This document shows positions 1 through 10,251 of a stretch of DNA of 64,000 nucleotides, one piece after another; position 1 is the stretch's first letter, and every line of letters starts with the position of its first letter. The position numbers were made by a program, and so were the translations under genes. This DNA is from Mogibacterium sp. (GTDB lineage Bacteria > Bacillota > Clostridia > Peptostreptococcales > Anaerovoracaceae): NCBI GenBank assembly GCA_012840975.1, contig DUVP01000007.1, positions 1 to 64,000 of the forward strand, written 5' to 3'. Below the pieces are notes generated by a model. The model made no database searches and was not told where the DNA came from. It saw only the letters and a program-made list of their open reading frames with translations.

Positions 1-1608
1 CTCAGGCTCAGGCAGGAATATCTGATGGTTGCGGCAGGTATTGAGAATATTATAAGAGATTATAAGGCTCTTTACGGAACCGACCAGTGGTTGAAGTTTC
101 CGGAACGGATCAGTATTCATATCAACGATACCCACCCGACACTCTGTATTCCGGAACTTATACGGGTGTTGCTTGATCAGGAAAATCTGGACTGGGACGA
201 CGCATGGAAAATTACCCTGCAAACCGTTTCATTCACAAATCATACTGTTCTGCCGGAAGCTATGGAAAGCTGGCCGATTAATCACTTCAAGAAACTGCTG
301 CCCCGTGTCTATATGATAATTGAGGAAATTGATCGCCGTTTCCGGGAAAAAATGGAAAAGTCCGGCTGTGCGGATTACGAAACATTACGCAGAACATCCA
401 TTTTATGGGATAACACGATTCGTATGACAAACCTTTCGATTATAGGCAGCCACTCTGTAAACGGTGTTGCCGCCCTGCATACCGATATTTTAAAGAAGGA
501 CGTGTTCTGCGATTTTCATACAATCTATCCGGACCGTTTCAACAATAAGACTAACGGAGTCAGTCACAGAAGATTTATGATTCAATCTAACCCGGCTCTT
601 GCAAGACTTATCACTGATGTAATCGGGGACGAATGGCTCCGCGACTTCAATCAGATTGAAAAGCTTCTGGATTATAAAAACGACTCTTATATGGCAGCAC
701 GCCTCAGGCAGGTTAAAAAAGAAAATAAGCATAGACTTGCGGAATATGTGAAAAAGACCTCCGGAATATCCGTAGATCCGGACTCCGTTTTTGATATTCA
801 AGTTAAACGTATTCACGCATATAAACGCCAGCTTTTGAATGTATTTAAGATTTTGGATCTTTATAATCGAATTAAACAAAACCCGGATCTTGATATCCGT
901 CCTTATACATTTTTCTTTGCCGGAAAGGCTGCACAGGGATATGCTTTTGCGAAAGAAGTCGTTCATCTGATCAATATAGTGGCAAGCCTGGTCAACAACG
1001 ATCCCGTTGTCAGCAAAAAAATCAAGGTGGTATTTGTGGAGAACTTCTGTGTTTCCAATGCTCAGCTGATTTATCCGGCCGCTGATATTTCCGAACAGAT
1101 TTCTACCGCCGGAAAAGAAGCCAGCGGAACCGGAAATATGAAATTTATGATGAACGGTGCTATCACGCTGGGCACACTGGACGGTGCCAACGTGGAAATC
1201 CTTATGCAGGTCGGAAAGGAAAACATGGAAATTTTCGGGCTCACTTCCGAAGAAACATCGCGTTTTACAATGTGTGGAGGATATAACGCCAAAGAAACCG
1301 CTGAAGCGGACTTCAGACTGAAACGGATTACTTCACAACTGGTTGACGGAACTTTGAAGGATAAACACAGAGAATCCATAGGGTTCTGGGGCATTTATGA
1401 TAATCTTCTGAGTAGGGGAGATGAGTATTTTGTATTAAAAGATTTTGACGCTTATATCAAAGCGTTTGAAAATTTAGATCGAATTTACGGAGATGAGGGC
1501 AGATGGGGTGCCATGTCTCTGACCAATATTGCTAAATCCGCTTTTTTCTCAAGCGACCGTACGGTTCGTGAATATGCGGATGAAATCTGGCATGTGGAGC
1601 ATCGATAA
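1..1608 (+). CDS. glgP: Glycogen/maltodextrin phosphorylase, 3' part
   Basis: The reading frame is open from base 1, so the gene starts upstream of the window and about 535 C-terminal residues are present of a family usually 750-830 long. The enzyme splits alpha-1,4-glucan with phosphate to glucose-1-phosphate in the cytosol. The PLP-site block KEASGTGNMKFMMNG is at about bases 1117-1155, and the conserved INDTHPT and KTNGV(S/T)HRR segments of the family are visible. It is the first gene seen of a glycogen operon; glgC follows 25 bases later. Glycogen and maltodextrin phosphorylases cannot be told apart here, but the operon favours glycogen. Confidence 0.95.
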   Translation, partial: LRLRQEYLMVAAGIENIIRDYKALYGTDQWLKFPERISIHINDTHPTLCIPELIRVLLDQENLDWDDAWKITLQTVSFTNHTVLPEAMESWPINHFKKLLPRVYMIIEEIDRRFREKMEKSGCADYETLRRTSILWDNTIRMTNLSIIGSHSVNGVAALHTDILKKDVFCDFHTIYPDRFNNKTNGVSHRRFMIQSNPALARLITDVIGDEWLRDFNQIEKLLDYKNDSYMAARLRQVKKENKHRLAEYVKKTSGISVDPDSVFDIQVKRIHAYKRQLLNVFKILDLYNRIKQNPDLDIRPYTFFFAGKAAQGYAFAKEVVHLINIVASLVNNDPVVSKKIKVVFVENFCVSNAQLIYPAADISEQISTAGKEASGTGNMKFMMNGAITLGTLDGANVEILMQVGKENMEIFGLTSEETSRFTMCGGYNAKETAEADFRLKRITSQLVDGTLKDKHRESIGFWGIYDNLLSRGDEYFVLKDFDAYIKAFENLDRIYGDEGRWGAMSLTNIAKSAFFSSDRTVREYADEIWHVEHR

Positions 1609-1633
1609 CATGCAGTAAAGGGAGGTGCAGCAA

Positions 1634-2767
1634 ATGTCTGGAAAGAAATGTATTGCAATGCTTCTTGCAGGTGGACAGGGCAGCCGTCTCGGCGCTCTGA
1701 CAAAAAATATTGCCAAACCGGCGGTTTCTTTCGCCGGAAAGTACCGGATTATAGATTTCAGTCTTTCCAATTGTGTTAATTCGGCAATCGATACCGTCGG
1801 TGTTTTAACACAGTACAAACCGCTAGTGCTTAATCATTACATCGGAACCGGTGAGGCCTGGGATCTCGACTCTGCGCACGGAGGAGCTCATATTCTTCCG
1901 CCGTACGCGACGGAAACCGGCGGCAGCTGGTATCTGGGAACGGCCAACGCTATTTACAACAATATAGATTTTGTGGATATTTATGATCCTGAACATGTGC
2001 TGATACTTTCCGGAGATCATCTTTACAAAATGAACTACGCAGACATGCTTGAAGAGCATATCGAGCATGACGCGGATCTTACGATTTCCGTATATAATGT
2101 TTCTCTCAAAGAAGCAAGTCGATTCGGCATTATGTCTGTAAACGAGGAGGGTCGTATCTATAAATTTTCGGAAAAACCGAAGAAACCGGACAGCACTCTG
2201 GCCTCAATGGGAATTTATATTTTCAAGTGGTCGATTCTTCGCGAGGCACTGCTGAAAGATCATGAAACAGAAGGGTCCGATCACGATTTCGGAAAAAATA
2301 TTATTCCTGCATTACTGAAAGAAAAAAAGCGTCTGTTTCCATATTATTTTGAGGGTTACTGGAAAGATATCGGAACAATAGAAAGCTATTATGAGGCGCA
2401 AATGGAAATGATTACCAAGGATATCGGACGTCTGATGTTCCGGGAAGGAAGTCAGATTTACTCCAATTCCAACCTATATCCTGCCCACTATATCGGGAAA
2501 AAAGGAAAGGTCAAAACATCCCTGGTCTGTAACGGGTGTGTAGTCGACGGAACTGTGACCCAGTCCAGTCTGGCTTTGTCCGTAATTATCGGAGAGGGAT
2601 CCGTAATCAAAGATTCCGTGCTTCTGCCGGGCGTGCAGATCGGAAAAAACTGCAAAATTACAAAAGCGATTGTTAACGAAGGCGTATCTGTCAAAGACGG
2701 TTCTGTAATCAAAGATCCGGACGGTGGAATTGTAGTAGTAAGCGCCGACAGTGAATGGGCGAGGTGA
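1634..2767 (+). CDS. glgC: Glucose-1-phosphate adenylyltransferase, catalytic subunit
   Basis: Makes ADP-glucose from ATP and glucose-1-phosphate, the committed step of bacterial glycogen synthesis. The product is 377 residues. The N-terminal nucleotidyltransferase domain carries [20 protein letters not shown] and [10 protein letters not shown], and the C-terminal third is a left-handed beta-helix. The ATG at 1634 is chosen because GGAGGTG lies at 1621-1627; an in-frame GTG at 1625 falls inside that site. The gene ends inside the ribosome binding site of glgD, so the two are probably translationally coupled. Confidence 0.95.
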   Translation: MSGKKCIAMLLAGGQGSRLGALTKNIAKPAVSFAGKYRIIDFSLSNCVNSAIDTVGVLTQYKPLVLNHYIGTGEAWDLDSAHGGAHILPPYATETGGSWYLGTANAIYNNIDFVDIYDPEHVLILSGDHLYKMNYADMLEEHIEHDADLTISVYNVSLKEASRFGIMSVNEEGRIYKFSEKPKKPDSTLASMGIYIFKWSILREALLKDHETEGSDHDFGKNIIPALLKEKKRLFPYYFEGYWKDIGTIESYYEAQMEMITKDIGRLMFREGSQIYSNSNLYPAHYIGKKGKVKTSLVCNGCVVDGTVTQSSLALSVIIGEGSVIKDSVLLPGVQIGKNCKITKAIVNEGVSVKDGSVIKDPDGGIVVVSADSEWAR

Positions 2768-2772
2768 TAATT

Positions 2773-3795
2773 ATGAAAAAAACCATTGGACTTATTTCCG
2801 CAAATTATGTCATCGAAGAAATCAATTCGAATATACAGGAGCGTGGTCTGGCAGCCCTGCCTTTCGGTAGTAGGTACCGGTTAATCGATTTTCCGCTTTC
2901 GAACCTGAAAAATTCCGGTGTCGGCTGTGTCGGCATCATTATGCCATTTAACAACCGTGCGCTGATTGACCATATCGGAGCCGGAAAAGCATGGGGATTC
3001 GGACGCAAAACAAACAGCCTGTTTATGCTGCCGGGAAGTGTTTACGGCAGAAAAAACAACGCAGATAAGTTTCTTTTAAGAGATATTATTTTAAATTTCC
3101 GTTTTATCGATTACGATAACGCGGACTATGTAATCCTGTGCGGAGTAAATAAAATCTTTAACATGAATTTTCAGCCTATGATCAAGCAGCATGAACAAAG
3201 CGGTAACGATCTGACTGTTGCTTATACGGTCAAGGACGGAAAGGATATTCCTCTCGATTGTGCAATCATCAATCAGTCTTTTCTGATAGACATTGCCTCC
3301 TGGTACGGAAATCTGGATTTTCTCGGACTCATGAAAATCATTGAAGATTATCTAGACGATGCGGACATCGGCAGATATGAATTTGACAGTGAAGTAATCA
3401 TCATCGAGAATATGCACGACTATCTGAAAGGTAATCTTTCTTTGCTGGAGAACGATGTTCGGGAGAATATCTTCAACCCGGACAACCAGATCTACACAAA
3501 TGTACAAGACAGAGCGCCGACATTTTACGCTCCTTCTTCGAAGGTTCATAACTCACTGATTGCAGCAGGCTGCATGATCGAAGGGGAAGTGGAAAACAGC
3601 GTGATCTTCAGAAGCTCACACATTCATAAAGGCGCGAAGGTAAAAAACTCCGTGCTGATGCAAGACTGCAACGTCAGCGAGGGAGCTTATCTGAATAACT
3701 TTATTTGTGATAAAAGAGTACATGTTATGAAAAATGTACGTGTGGAAGGCACGATGGAGACTCCATACTATGTGCAGAAAGGACAGATTATTTGA
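2773..3795 (+). CDS. glgD: Glucose-1-phosphate adenylyltransferase, GlgD subunit
   Basis: GlgD is the regulatory partner of GlgC found in Bacillota; the heteromer is more active than GlgC alone. The 340-residue protein aligns with GlgC (YRLIDFPLSNLKNSG near residue 30) but lacks the GGxGxRL nucleotide loop, having LISANYVIEEINSN instead, as expected for the non-catalytic paralogue. The ATG at 2773 follows GAGGTGA. Its TGA overlaps the TTG start of glgA (TTGA at 3792-3795). Confidence 0.93.
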   Translation: MKKTIGLISANYVIEEINSNIQERGLAALPFGSRYRLIDFPLSNLKNSGVGCVGIIMPFNNRALIDHIGAGKAWGFGRKTNSLFMLPGSVYGRKNNADKFLLRDIILNFRFIDYDNADYVILCGVNKIFNMNFQPMIKQHEQSGNDLTVAYTVKDGKDIPLDCAIINQSFLIDIASWYGNLDFLGLMKIIEDYLDDADIGRYEFDSEVIIIENMHDYLKGNLSLLENDVRENIFNPDNQIYTNVQDRAPTFYAPSSKVHNSLIAAGCMIEGEVENSVIFRSSHIHKGAKVKNSVLMQDCNVSEGAYLNNFICDKRVHVMKNVRVEGTMETPYYVQKGQII

Positions 3796-5210
3796 CAAAA
3801 ATATTATTTACAGCCTTTGAGGCAGCTCCTTTTGTAAAAACCGGCGGTTTAGGGGATGTGGCAGGATCGCTTCCTGCAGCAGTTTCCTCTTCAGTTTTTG
3901 ATGTCCGGGTTGTATTGCCGAAGCTTTCCGCTATTCCTGAAAGATATGTGAAGAAGATGGAATTTGTAACCACTTTTTCAGTACCTTTAGGATGGCGTAA
4001 TCAGTACTGCGGTCTGTTTCGTTTAAAGCATAAAGGCATTTTATATTACTTTTTAGATAACGAATATTACTTTAAGCGGGATAAGGTATACGGGGAGTTC
4101 GATGATGGTGAACGAGTCGCCTTTTTCTCCAAAGCCGTTCTGGAATTCATCCTGTCTGCAGAAGAATTTATTCCGGATATTATACACTGCAATGACTGGC
4201 ACACCGCACTTGTTCCTGTCCTGTTAAGAGAACAGTATATGAAAATTCCGGAATTTACACGAATCAAAACTGTATTTACGATCCATAACCTGAAATTTCA
4301 GGGGAAATTTTCAAAATTTGTGATCGGAGACATTTGTGGTCTTGCCAAAACACCGGCAGCCGCTCAACTTTTAAGTGATAAGCATACGGCAAACTATCTT
4401 CAGGGTGCGGTAATTTATTGCGATCGGATTACAACAGTCAGTCCGACCTATGCGGAAGAAATCCGTATGCCGTATTACGGAGAAGGCTTAGATAGACTCT
4501 TTAACAGGCGAAAAGATGATTTGTCCGGAATTTTAAACGGAATAGATTACAGAGTCTGGAATCCGGCAAAAGATAAGAAAATACCGGTGAACTATGATGC
4601 TTCGACTCTTGCAAAAAAGCATGAGAACAAGCTTGTTTTGCAAAAGGAACTGGGACTTGAGGTCAAAAAAGAGATTCCGCTTTTTATAATCATCAGTCGT
4701 CTGACTGAGCAAAAAGGCCTGGATCTGGTCAACTACCTGCTGCCGAAATTTCAGCAGCGTTCCATGCAGCTTGCTGTTTTAGGCACCGGTGATAAAAAAT
4801 ATGAGAACACCTTTTTACATTACGCCGGTATTGATTCAAAAAAATTTTCCGCAACTATTAGCTTTAATAACGACCTTGCTCATCGTATGTATGCCGGTGC
4901 TGACGTGCTCCTGATGCCTTCCAGATTTGAGCCGTGCGGTCTTACACAGATGATCGCTATGCGTTACGGAACTCTTCCTCTTGTGCGTGAGACGGGAGGA
5001 CTGAAGGATACTGTTCATGTAAATAACGGCTTCTCTTTCCTTACCTTTAATGCACAGGATATGCTCTATGCTGTTGATTGTGCTTTAGACATATGGTTCA
5101 ATCGTAAACGTCGATGGAGAACCATGCAAAAAGAAGCGATGGCAGAAGATTTTTCCTGGAAAGCCTCTGCCAGAGAATACCGAAAGTTATATAGTGAACT
5201 CATGACATAA
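3792..5210 (+). CDS. glgA: Glycogen synthase (ADP-glucose, GT5)
   Basis: Transfers glucose from ADP-glucose to the non-reducing end of glycogen. At 472 residues it has normal length. The N-terminal ADP-glucose loop KTGGLGDVAG is at residues about 17-26, DIIHCNDWHTALVP is near 132, and the C-terminal GT-B block PSRFEPCGLTQMIAMRYG is near 376. The start is TTG at 3792, overlapping the stop of glgD by four bases, which indicates coupling by termination-reinitiation. Confidence 0.95.
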   Translation: MTKILFTAFEAAPFVKTGGLGDVAGSLPAAVSSSVFDVRVVLPKLSAIPERYVKKMEFVTTFSVPLGWRNQYCGLFRLKHKGILYYFLDNEYYFKRDKVYGEFDDGERVAFFSKAVLEFILSAEEFIPDIIHCNDWHTALVPVLLREQYMKIPEFTRIKTVFTIHNLKFQGKFSKFVIGDICGLAKTPAAAQLLSDKHTANYLQGAVIYCDRITTVSPTYAEEIRMPYYGEGLDRLFNRRKDDLSGILNGIDYRVWNPAKDKKIPVNYDASTLAKKHENKLVLQKELGLEVKKEIPLFIIISRLTEQKGLDLVNYLLPKFQQRSMQLAVLGTGDKKYENTFLHYAGIDSKKFSATISFNNDLAHRMYAGADVLLMPSRFEPCGLTQMIAMRYGTLPLVRETGGLKDTVHVNNGFSFLTFNAQDMLYAVDCALDIWFNRKRRWRTMQKEAMAEDFSWKASAREYRKLYSELMT

Positions 5211-5251
5211 GCTGTTCTGATCACATAACACTTTGAAAAGAGGTAATCAGT

Positions 5252-8200
5252 ATGCAGATTTATCATAATTCTCAAAATCTCAGATATCGTCAACCGTTCG
5301 GTGCGGTGACCTGTGGAGAAACAGTTACATTAAATATATATGCGCCGGGATGTGAGGGGGCTTCTGTCCGTTTCTGGCAGGATCAAAGCGGTGAAACCAT
5401 GATTCCGATGAACAGAAGTGCTGCCCTGTTTTCGGCAAAGATTAAGATGCCGGAGAATCCTTGTATTCTCTGGTATTTTTTTGTTTTAAATTACGGTAAT
5501 AAGGTGGTCTGCTATGGAAACAACCCGGAATCCTTAGGAGGCGAAGGTTGTGTATATGAAGGCAGTCAGCCTCCGTCATTTCAAATTACGGTACACAATT
5601 CTTTTAAGACACCTTCCTGGTACAAGAACGGATTAGTCTATCAGATCTTTCCGGATCGATTTGCCCGGGGTGCGGATTTCGGAGAAAGAAAAGCCGCAGC
5701 ACAGCTTCCTGAAGGATGGCAGGGAGCTTCCCGTTTTTTCGAGGAAGACTGGCATACTCTTCCGTATTACATAAAAAATGATGACGGAGCAGTCACGGAT
5801 TGGCAGTTTTTCGGTGGAACGTTAAACGGCATTCGGGAAAAAATTCCTTATCTGAAATCATTGGGCGTTACCGCTCTTTACTTGAATCCGATTTTCCGGG
5901 CCTCATCAAATCATCGTTATGATACTGCTGACTACATGCAGGTGGATCCTCTCTTAGGAGATAACGAAATATTTCAAAGGCTGGCCGAAGAATGCCGCAA
6001 ACACGATATTCGTATTATTCTTGATGGCGTCTTCAGTCATACCGGAGCGGACAGCCTGTACTTTGATAAATTTGAAAATTATAAAAACTTTGTAATAAAA
6101 AAGCCGGAGGATCCTAAAGAAACCGGAGCCTGGCTTAGTGAAGACTCCAAATACAGAAACTGGTATCGTTTCAAGGAGGAGGCTCCCGGCTACGAGTGCT
6201 GGTGGGGTGTAACGGATCTTCCGAATGTCGAAGAGATGGATCCTTCTTATGACAGGTATATCTGTGGTCCGGAAGGAGTTTTGGAAAACTGGATGGATCT
6301 GGGAGCTTCCGGATTCCGCCTGGATGTCGCGGATGAACTGCCGGATTCCTTCATCAGAAATATTCGTGACACGTTAAAGAGAAAAGATTCCGATAATCTT
6401 TTGATCGGAGAAGTCTGGGAAGATGCCAGCAACAAATACAGCTACGGCCAACTGCGTCGTTACTTTGCGGGTGACGAGCTTGACGGAACCATGAACTATC
6501 CGTTCCGAGACAATGCAATCAACTATTGCATCGGAAAAGAAAGTGCGGAAATGTTCTGCAGAAAAATGCGCAGTCTGCAGGAAAATTATCCTGCCGAGGC
6601 ATTTTACGGTTCTTTGAATATTGTCGGCGGGCATGATTGCGAACGGATACTGTCCGTGCTGGGAAGCTATACTCGTGCAAAAGAAGACCATTATAGACAT
6701 GACGGACGTTTTATACCACAAGGTGCAGCAATTGATCTGAATGGTGATCAGTATGCACAGGCAAAAGCCAGATTGAAAATGCTCTCCTCTCTGCAGTATA
6801 CAATGCCGGGTGTTCCTTGCGTCTATTATGGAGATGAAGTCGGTGTGCAGGGAAGCAAAGATCCGGATAACCGCCGTACCTATCCATGGGAACGGGAGGA
6901 TCAGGACCTCCTCTACCATTACCGGATGCTGGGCCTAATCTATCAATCGCATCCTGTGTTAAAGGACGGAGCCTTTGAAATACTGGATAAGGAAGGTTGT
7001 CTCTTTGTGATCCGTGCAAACGAAGAAGAAACAATTCTTACCATCGTGAATCCGACCTTTGAGAAAAAGGTTTTTTCCGAAACATTTAAAACGCTGTTCA
7101 GCAGCACTTATAAAAACAGAAAATTCGTATACGGATTGGAACTTCTGAAGTCGGAAGAAATCACGATAACGGAAACTGCACTGGAAACGTCCGTAGAACC
7201 GTTATCCTCTCAAATTATTCTGTTAAAAGAAGAAATCCCTGAGCGGCTTGTTCTGCCGGCAGCTTCCGGAATTTTATGCCACTTGAGCTCCCTGCCTGAA
7301 ATTGAAAACAAAGAGAATCCGAACCAAACGGACAAGACCGACAAACCGGACAATCAGATTCGTTTCGCCGGTGCTCTCGGCAAGCGCGGCCGTGCCTTTG
7401 TCGACTGGCTTGCGGAAAGCGGCTTTAAACTTTGGCAGATTCTTCCTGTCAATCCGGCAGGTGCCGGTAATTCGCCTTACTTCAGTCCTTGTGTTTTTGC
7501 CGGAGAAACACGCTATATTGATCCTGATGAACTGCCGGATGAGAACGGTTTTGATGAATTTTGCTTTGACAATCAATATTGGCTTTCCGACTGGGCCGAA
7601 TATGTTATTGAAAACAACTACATGAACTATGTAACCTGCCATAAAAACGGCTTGAAAGAAACAATGCTTCATGATATCCGGTATGATCAGTATGTATTCT
7701 TCACTCAGTTAAAGAAGCTGAAAGAATACGCGAACAGCAAAGGCATTGCGCTTATCGGAGATCTGGCGATTTATGCTACTCCGCAGAGTGCGGATTTAAA
7801 AGCTCATCCTGAATATTTTCAGGTAGATGAAAATGGCCGACTGCTGAATACAGGAGGAGTTCCGCCGGATTATTTTTCCGAAACAGGACAGAATTGGTCG
7901 AATCCTTTATATAACTGGAAAGCAATGGAAAAAGATGACTATGAATGGTGGTATCAAAGATTCCGCCTGGCAATAAAATGTTTTGATTATATCCGGTTGG
8001 ATCATTTCCGCAGCTTTTCCGCATACTACGCAATTCCGGAGGGAGAGCTCCCTAAAGAGGGATCCTGGCAACAGGGTCCGGGCATGAAGTTCTTTTACCG
8101 TATGAAAGAACGGCTCAAAGATCTCCCGATTATTGCCGAAGACCTGGGACTGTTGGACAGCGATGTTTTCAATCTTCTGAAACTAAGCGGTTTTCCCGGA

Positions 8201-8524
8201 ATGAATATCTGGCAGTTCAGTGCGGAAGAAATGAAAGCAATGAATAAAAAGGAGGCACAAAGCCGCGTGTTCTATTCCGGAACTCACGATAACCAAACGC
8301 TTGTCGGATGGTGTGCTGATAATTATCCGGAAGCGGATCCGAAAGAAAAAGCTCATGCAATTATAGAAGAGCTTATGAATTCCGAAGCTCCCTGGGTTAT
8401 CTTCCAGCTACAGGATATTCTTCTTCTGGATGATTCCGCACGAATTAATATTCCGGGCACAGTCGGTAACAACTGGCTTTGGCATTGCACAGAGCCTCTG
8501 CCGGAGATTCGGATGTTCCGTTGA
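5252..8524 (+). CDS. Fused GlgX-type debranching amylase / 4-alpha-glucanotransferase
   Basis: A 1090-residue fusion. Residues 1-120 are a beta-sandwich (CBM34-like). A GH13 barrel follows, with the nucleophile Asp in GFRLDVADE (about 358), the acid/base Glu in LLIGEVWED (about 387) and the third acid in GGHDCER (about 460). From about residue 670 a GH77 domain begins at SGILCHLSSLP, with nucleophile IRLDHFR (about 917), acid/base IIAEDLG (about 963) and GTHDN (about 1012). Both active sites look intact. The fusion is known in Clostridia as a bifunctional glycogen debranching enzyme, so it probably trims the limit dextrins left by GlgP. It lies 41 bases after glgA and is the last gene of the operon. 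Confidence 0.92.
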   Translation: MQIYHNSQNLRYRQPFGAVTCGETVTLNIYAPGCEGASVRFWQDQSGETMIPMNRSAALFSAKIKMPENPCILWYFFVLNYGNKVVCYGNNPESLGGEGCVYEGSQPPSFQITVHNSFKTPSWYKNGLVYQIFPDRFARGADFGERKAAAQLPEGWQGASRFFEEDWHTLPYYIKNDDGAVTDWQFFGGTLNGIREKIPYLKSLGVTALYLNPIFRASSNHRYDTADYMQVDPLLGDNEIFQRLAEECRKHDIRIILDGVFSHTGADSLYFDKFENYKNFVIKKPEDPKETGAWLSEDSKYRNWYRFKEEAPGYECWWGVTDLPNVEEMDPSYDRYICGPEGVLENWMDLGASGFRLDVADELPDSFIRNIRDTLKRKDSDNLLIGEVWEDASNKYSYGQLRRYFAGDELDGTMNYPFRDNAINYCIGKESAEMFCRKMRSLQENYPAEAFYGSLNIVGGHDCERILSVLGSYTRAKEDHYRHDGRFIPQGAAIDLNGDQYAQAKARLKMLSSLQYTMPGVPCVYYGDEVGVQGSKDPDNRRTYPWEREDQDLLYHYRMLGLIYQSHPVLKDGAFEILDKEGCLFVIRANEEETILTIVNPTFEKKVFSETFKTLFSSTYKNRKFVYGLELLKSEEITITETALETSVEPLSSQIILLKEEIPERLVLPAASGILCHLSSLPEIENKENPNQTDKTDKPDNQIRFAGALGKRGRAFVDWLAESGFKLWQILPVNPAGAGNSPYFSPCVFAGETRYIDPDELPDENGFDEFCFDNQYWLSDWAEYVIENNYMNYVTCHKNGLKETMLHDIRYDQYVFFTQLKKLKEYANSKGIALIGDLAIYATPQSADLKAHPEYFQVDENGRLLNTGGVPPDYFSETGQNWSNPLYNWKAMEKDDYEWWYQRFRLAIKCFDYIRLDHFRSFSAYYAIPEGELPKEGSWQQGPGMKFFYRMKERLKDLPIIAEDLGLLDSDVFNLLKLSGFPGMNIWQFSAEEMKAMNKKEAQSRVFYSGTHDNQTLVGWCADNYPEADPKEKAHAIIEELMNSEAPWVIFQLQDILLLDDSARINIPGTVGNNWLWHCTEPLPEIRMFR

Positions 8525-8525
8525 T

Positions 8526-8565
8526 CCCGCAAAATATTCACTTTTGTATACTTCATTTTTGCGGG
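8526..8565 (+). terminator. Hairpin after the glycogen operon (weak terminator)
   Basis: CCCGCAAAA at 8526-8534 pairs with TTTTTGCGGG at 8556-8565, directly after the stop at 8524. There is no T-run after the stem, so it may be an RNA-processing or 3'-protection hairpin rather than an efficient terminator. The rest of the gap to 8691 is AT-rich with no clear feature. Confidence 0.4.
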
Positions 8566-8691
8566 AAGAAAAACCCGTGGCTTTCTCAAGGATATAATAT
8601 CTTTACAAGTCTTTATAAATATTTTATGTATAAATAAACATGTTATTGGCAGTTGTAAACAACGATTAAAAAGAATGATATTAGGTGAAAA

Positions 8692-10236
8692 GTGTTTAAA
8701 AATGATAATGCGCCACCAAAGGCGAGGTTGAAAATAATACCGGTTCTCTTCATAGCCGGCTTTTTTATAGTTCAAATACTGGCTTATTTTCTGATTTTTA
8801 TAAGAAGTTTTGAATTTACAGAGATAACTATTACTTCATGGTTGTTAGTGTCTTTGCTGTTTGCTATCTATATAGTAAATACCGAGGAGGATTCAAATAT
8901 TAAAATTTCCTGGGTATTACTTGCTCTGATATTTCCGGTATTTGGATTGCTGTTATATATTTATCTGCATCTATTACCCGGACGGAGAACAGTTTCGAAG
9001 CTTATAAGAAATCGAAAAGAAATTGCAAAACCTTACAATCTGCAAAATGAAGACGTCTTATACAACCTGGGGCAGCTGGATAAAAGAAAAAAACAGACTG
9101 CGGATTATCTTTACAAATTAGGTTTTCCTGTGTTTTCAAATACTGAAGTTAAATATTATGAGCTGGGAGAAGACTTATTTCAAGATTTGTTTGAAGATTT
9201 GAAAAAGGCTGAAGACTTTATTTTTATGGAGTTTTTTATACTGTCTCCCGGACAAGTTTTAGATAAGGTCATTGAAATTTTATCTGTAAAAGTCAAAGAA
9301 GGAGTAAAAGTAAAACTTCTCTATGATGGCACAAATATGTTTTTCCTGCCAAAAAAAGTGATTAAAAGATTACAGGAAGCGGGGGTTGAATGCAAGGCCT
9401 ATTCTCCTTTAAATGCAATTTTATCGACAGTACACAATAACAGGGATCACAGAAAAATATTGGTGATAGATAATAAGGTAGCCTATACCGGCGGTATAAA
9501 CTTGGCGGATGAATATGCCAATATATATGAAAAGCACGGTCACTGGGTGGATACAGGGGTCAGACTGGAAGGGGAAGCGGTTAAATCCTTCACCTTGATG
9601 GTAATAGAGCTTTGGAATCTGACAAATACCGGTGACAGCCATCCGGAGTATTTGAGGACAAATCATTCTGTGAAAATCGACAGACCTTCTTTTTGTATAC
9701 CATTTTCGGAAAATCCACATGACAAGGATTTTGTGGGAGAAACATTATATATCGATATAATTAATAAGGCGAAAGATTATGTTTATATAACATCTCCTTA
9801 TTTGACTATCTCTGAAAGGATGGCAAGTGCTTTGAAAATGGCTGCTGAAATGGGTGCAGACGTAAAATTAATCTTTCCTCGCATAGGAGATAAAATGGGT
9901 GTTCCCTTGATGGTAGGTAGAAGCTATTATGAGGAGCTTTCTAAAAGAGGGGTTAAAATTTATGAGTATGAGCCGGGATTTGTCCACGCCAAAACTTTGG
10001 TGTCCGATAACACTACCAGCTTAGTTGGAACTATAAACATGGACTACAGAAGCTTTTATCTACATTATGAGAATGCAGTTCTGTTCTATGATGAAAAGTT
10101 AGCCGGACAAATAAAGAGCCATTGGGATAGAATTTTGGAAAAATGCATACTGATTACAAAAGAAGAATATAGAAATTTCAGTTTGCCTAGCAGAATCATA
10201 GGCAGAGTTTTGAGGCTTTTTGCCCCTTTAATGTAG
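8692..10236 (+). CDS. cls: Cardiolipin synthase (phospholipase D superfamily)
   Basis: Condenses two phosphatidylglycerol molecules into cardiolipin at the membrane. The 514-residue protein has two N-terminal membrane segments (about residues 16-34 and 44-88), then two PLD domains with HxK(x4)D motifs: HRKILVID near residue 252 and HAKTLVSD near 431. Both catalytic His/Lys pairs are present. The start is GTG at 8692 behind a weak AGGTG. The downstream amidase lies in the same reading frame only 15 bases past the TAG stop. Confidence 0.92.
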   Translation: MFKNDNAPPKARLKIIPVLFIAGFFIVQILAYFLIFIRSFEFTEITITSWLLVSLLFAIYIVNTEEDSNIKISWVLLALIFPVFGLLLYIYLHLLPGRRTVSKLIRNRKEIAKPYNLQNEDVLYNLGQLDKRKKQTADYLYKLGFPVFSNTEVKYYELGEDLFQDLFEDLKKAEDFIFMEFFILSPGQVLDKVIEILSVKVKEGVKVKLLYDGTNMFFLPKKVIKRLQEAGVECKAYSPLNAILSTVHNNRDHRKILVIDNKVAYTGGINLADEYANIYEKHGHWVDTGVRLEGEAVKSFTLMVIELWNLTNTGDSHPEYLRTNHSVKIDRPSFCIPFSENPHDKDFVGETLYIDIINKAKDYVYITSPYLTISERMASALKMAAEMGADVKLIFPRIGDKMGVPLMVGRSYYEELSKRGVKIYEYEPGFVHAKTLVSDNTTSLVGTINMDYRSFYLHYENAVLFYDEKLAGQIKSHWDRILEKCILITKEEYRNFSLPSRIIGRVLRLFAPLM

Positions 10237-10251
10237 ACGCAGGAGATTCTA

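Noticed and set aside
6374-6919. 181-codon reverse frame inside the GH13-GH77 gene
   Set aside because: Antisense shadow with no start signal or family.
5252-8524. GH13-GH77 fusion as a novel protein
   Set aside because: This bifunctional debranching/glucanotransferase arrangement is already known in Clostridia.
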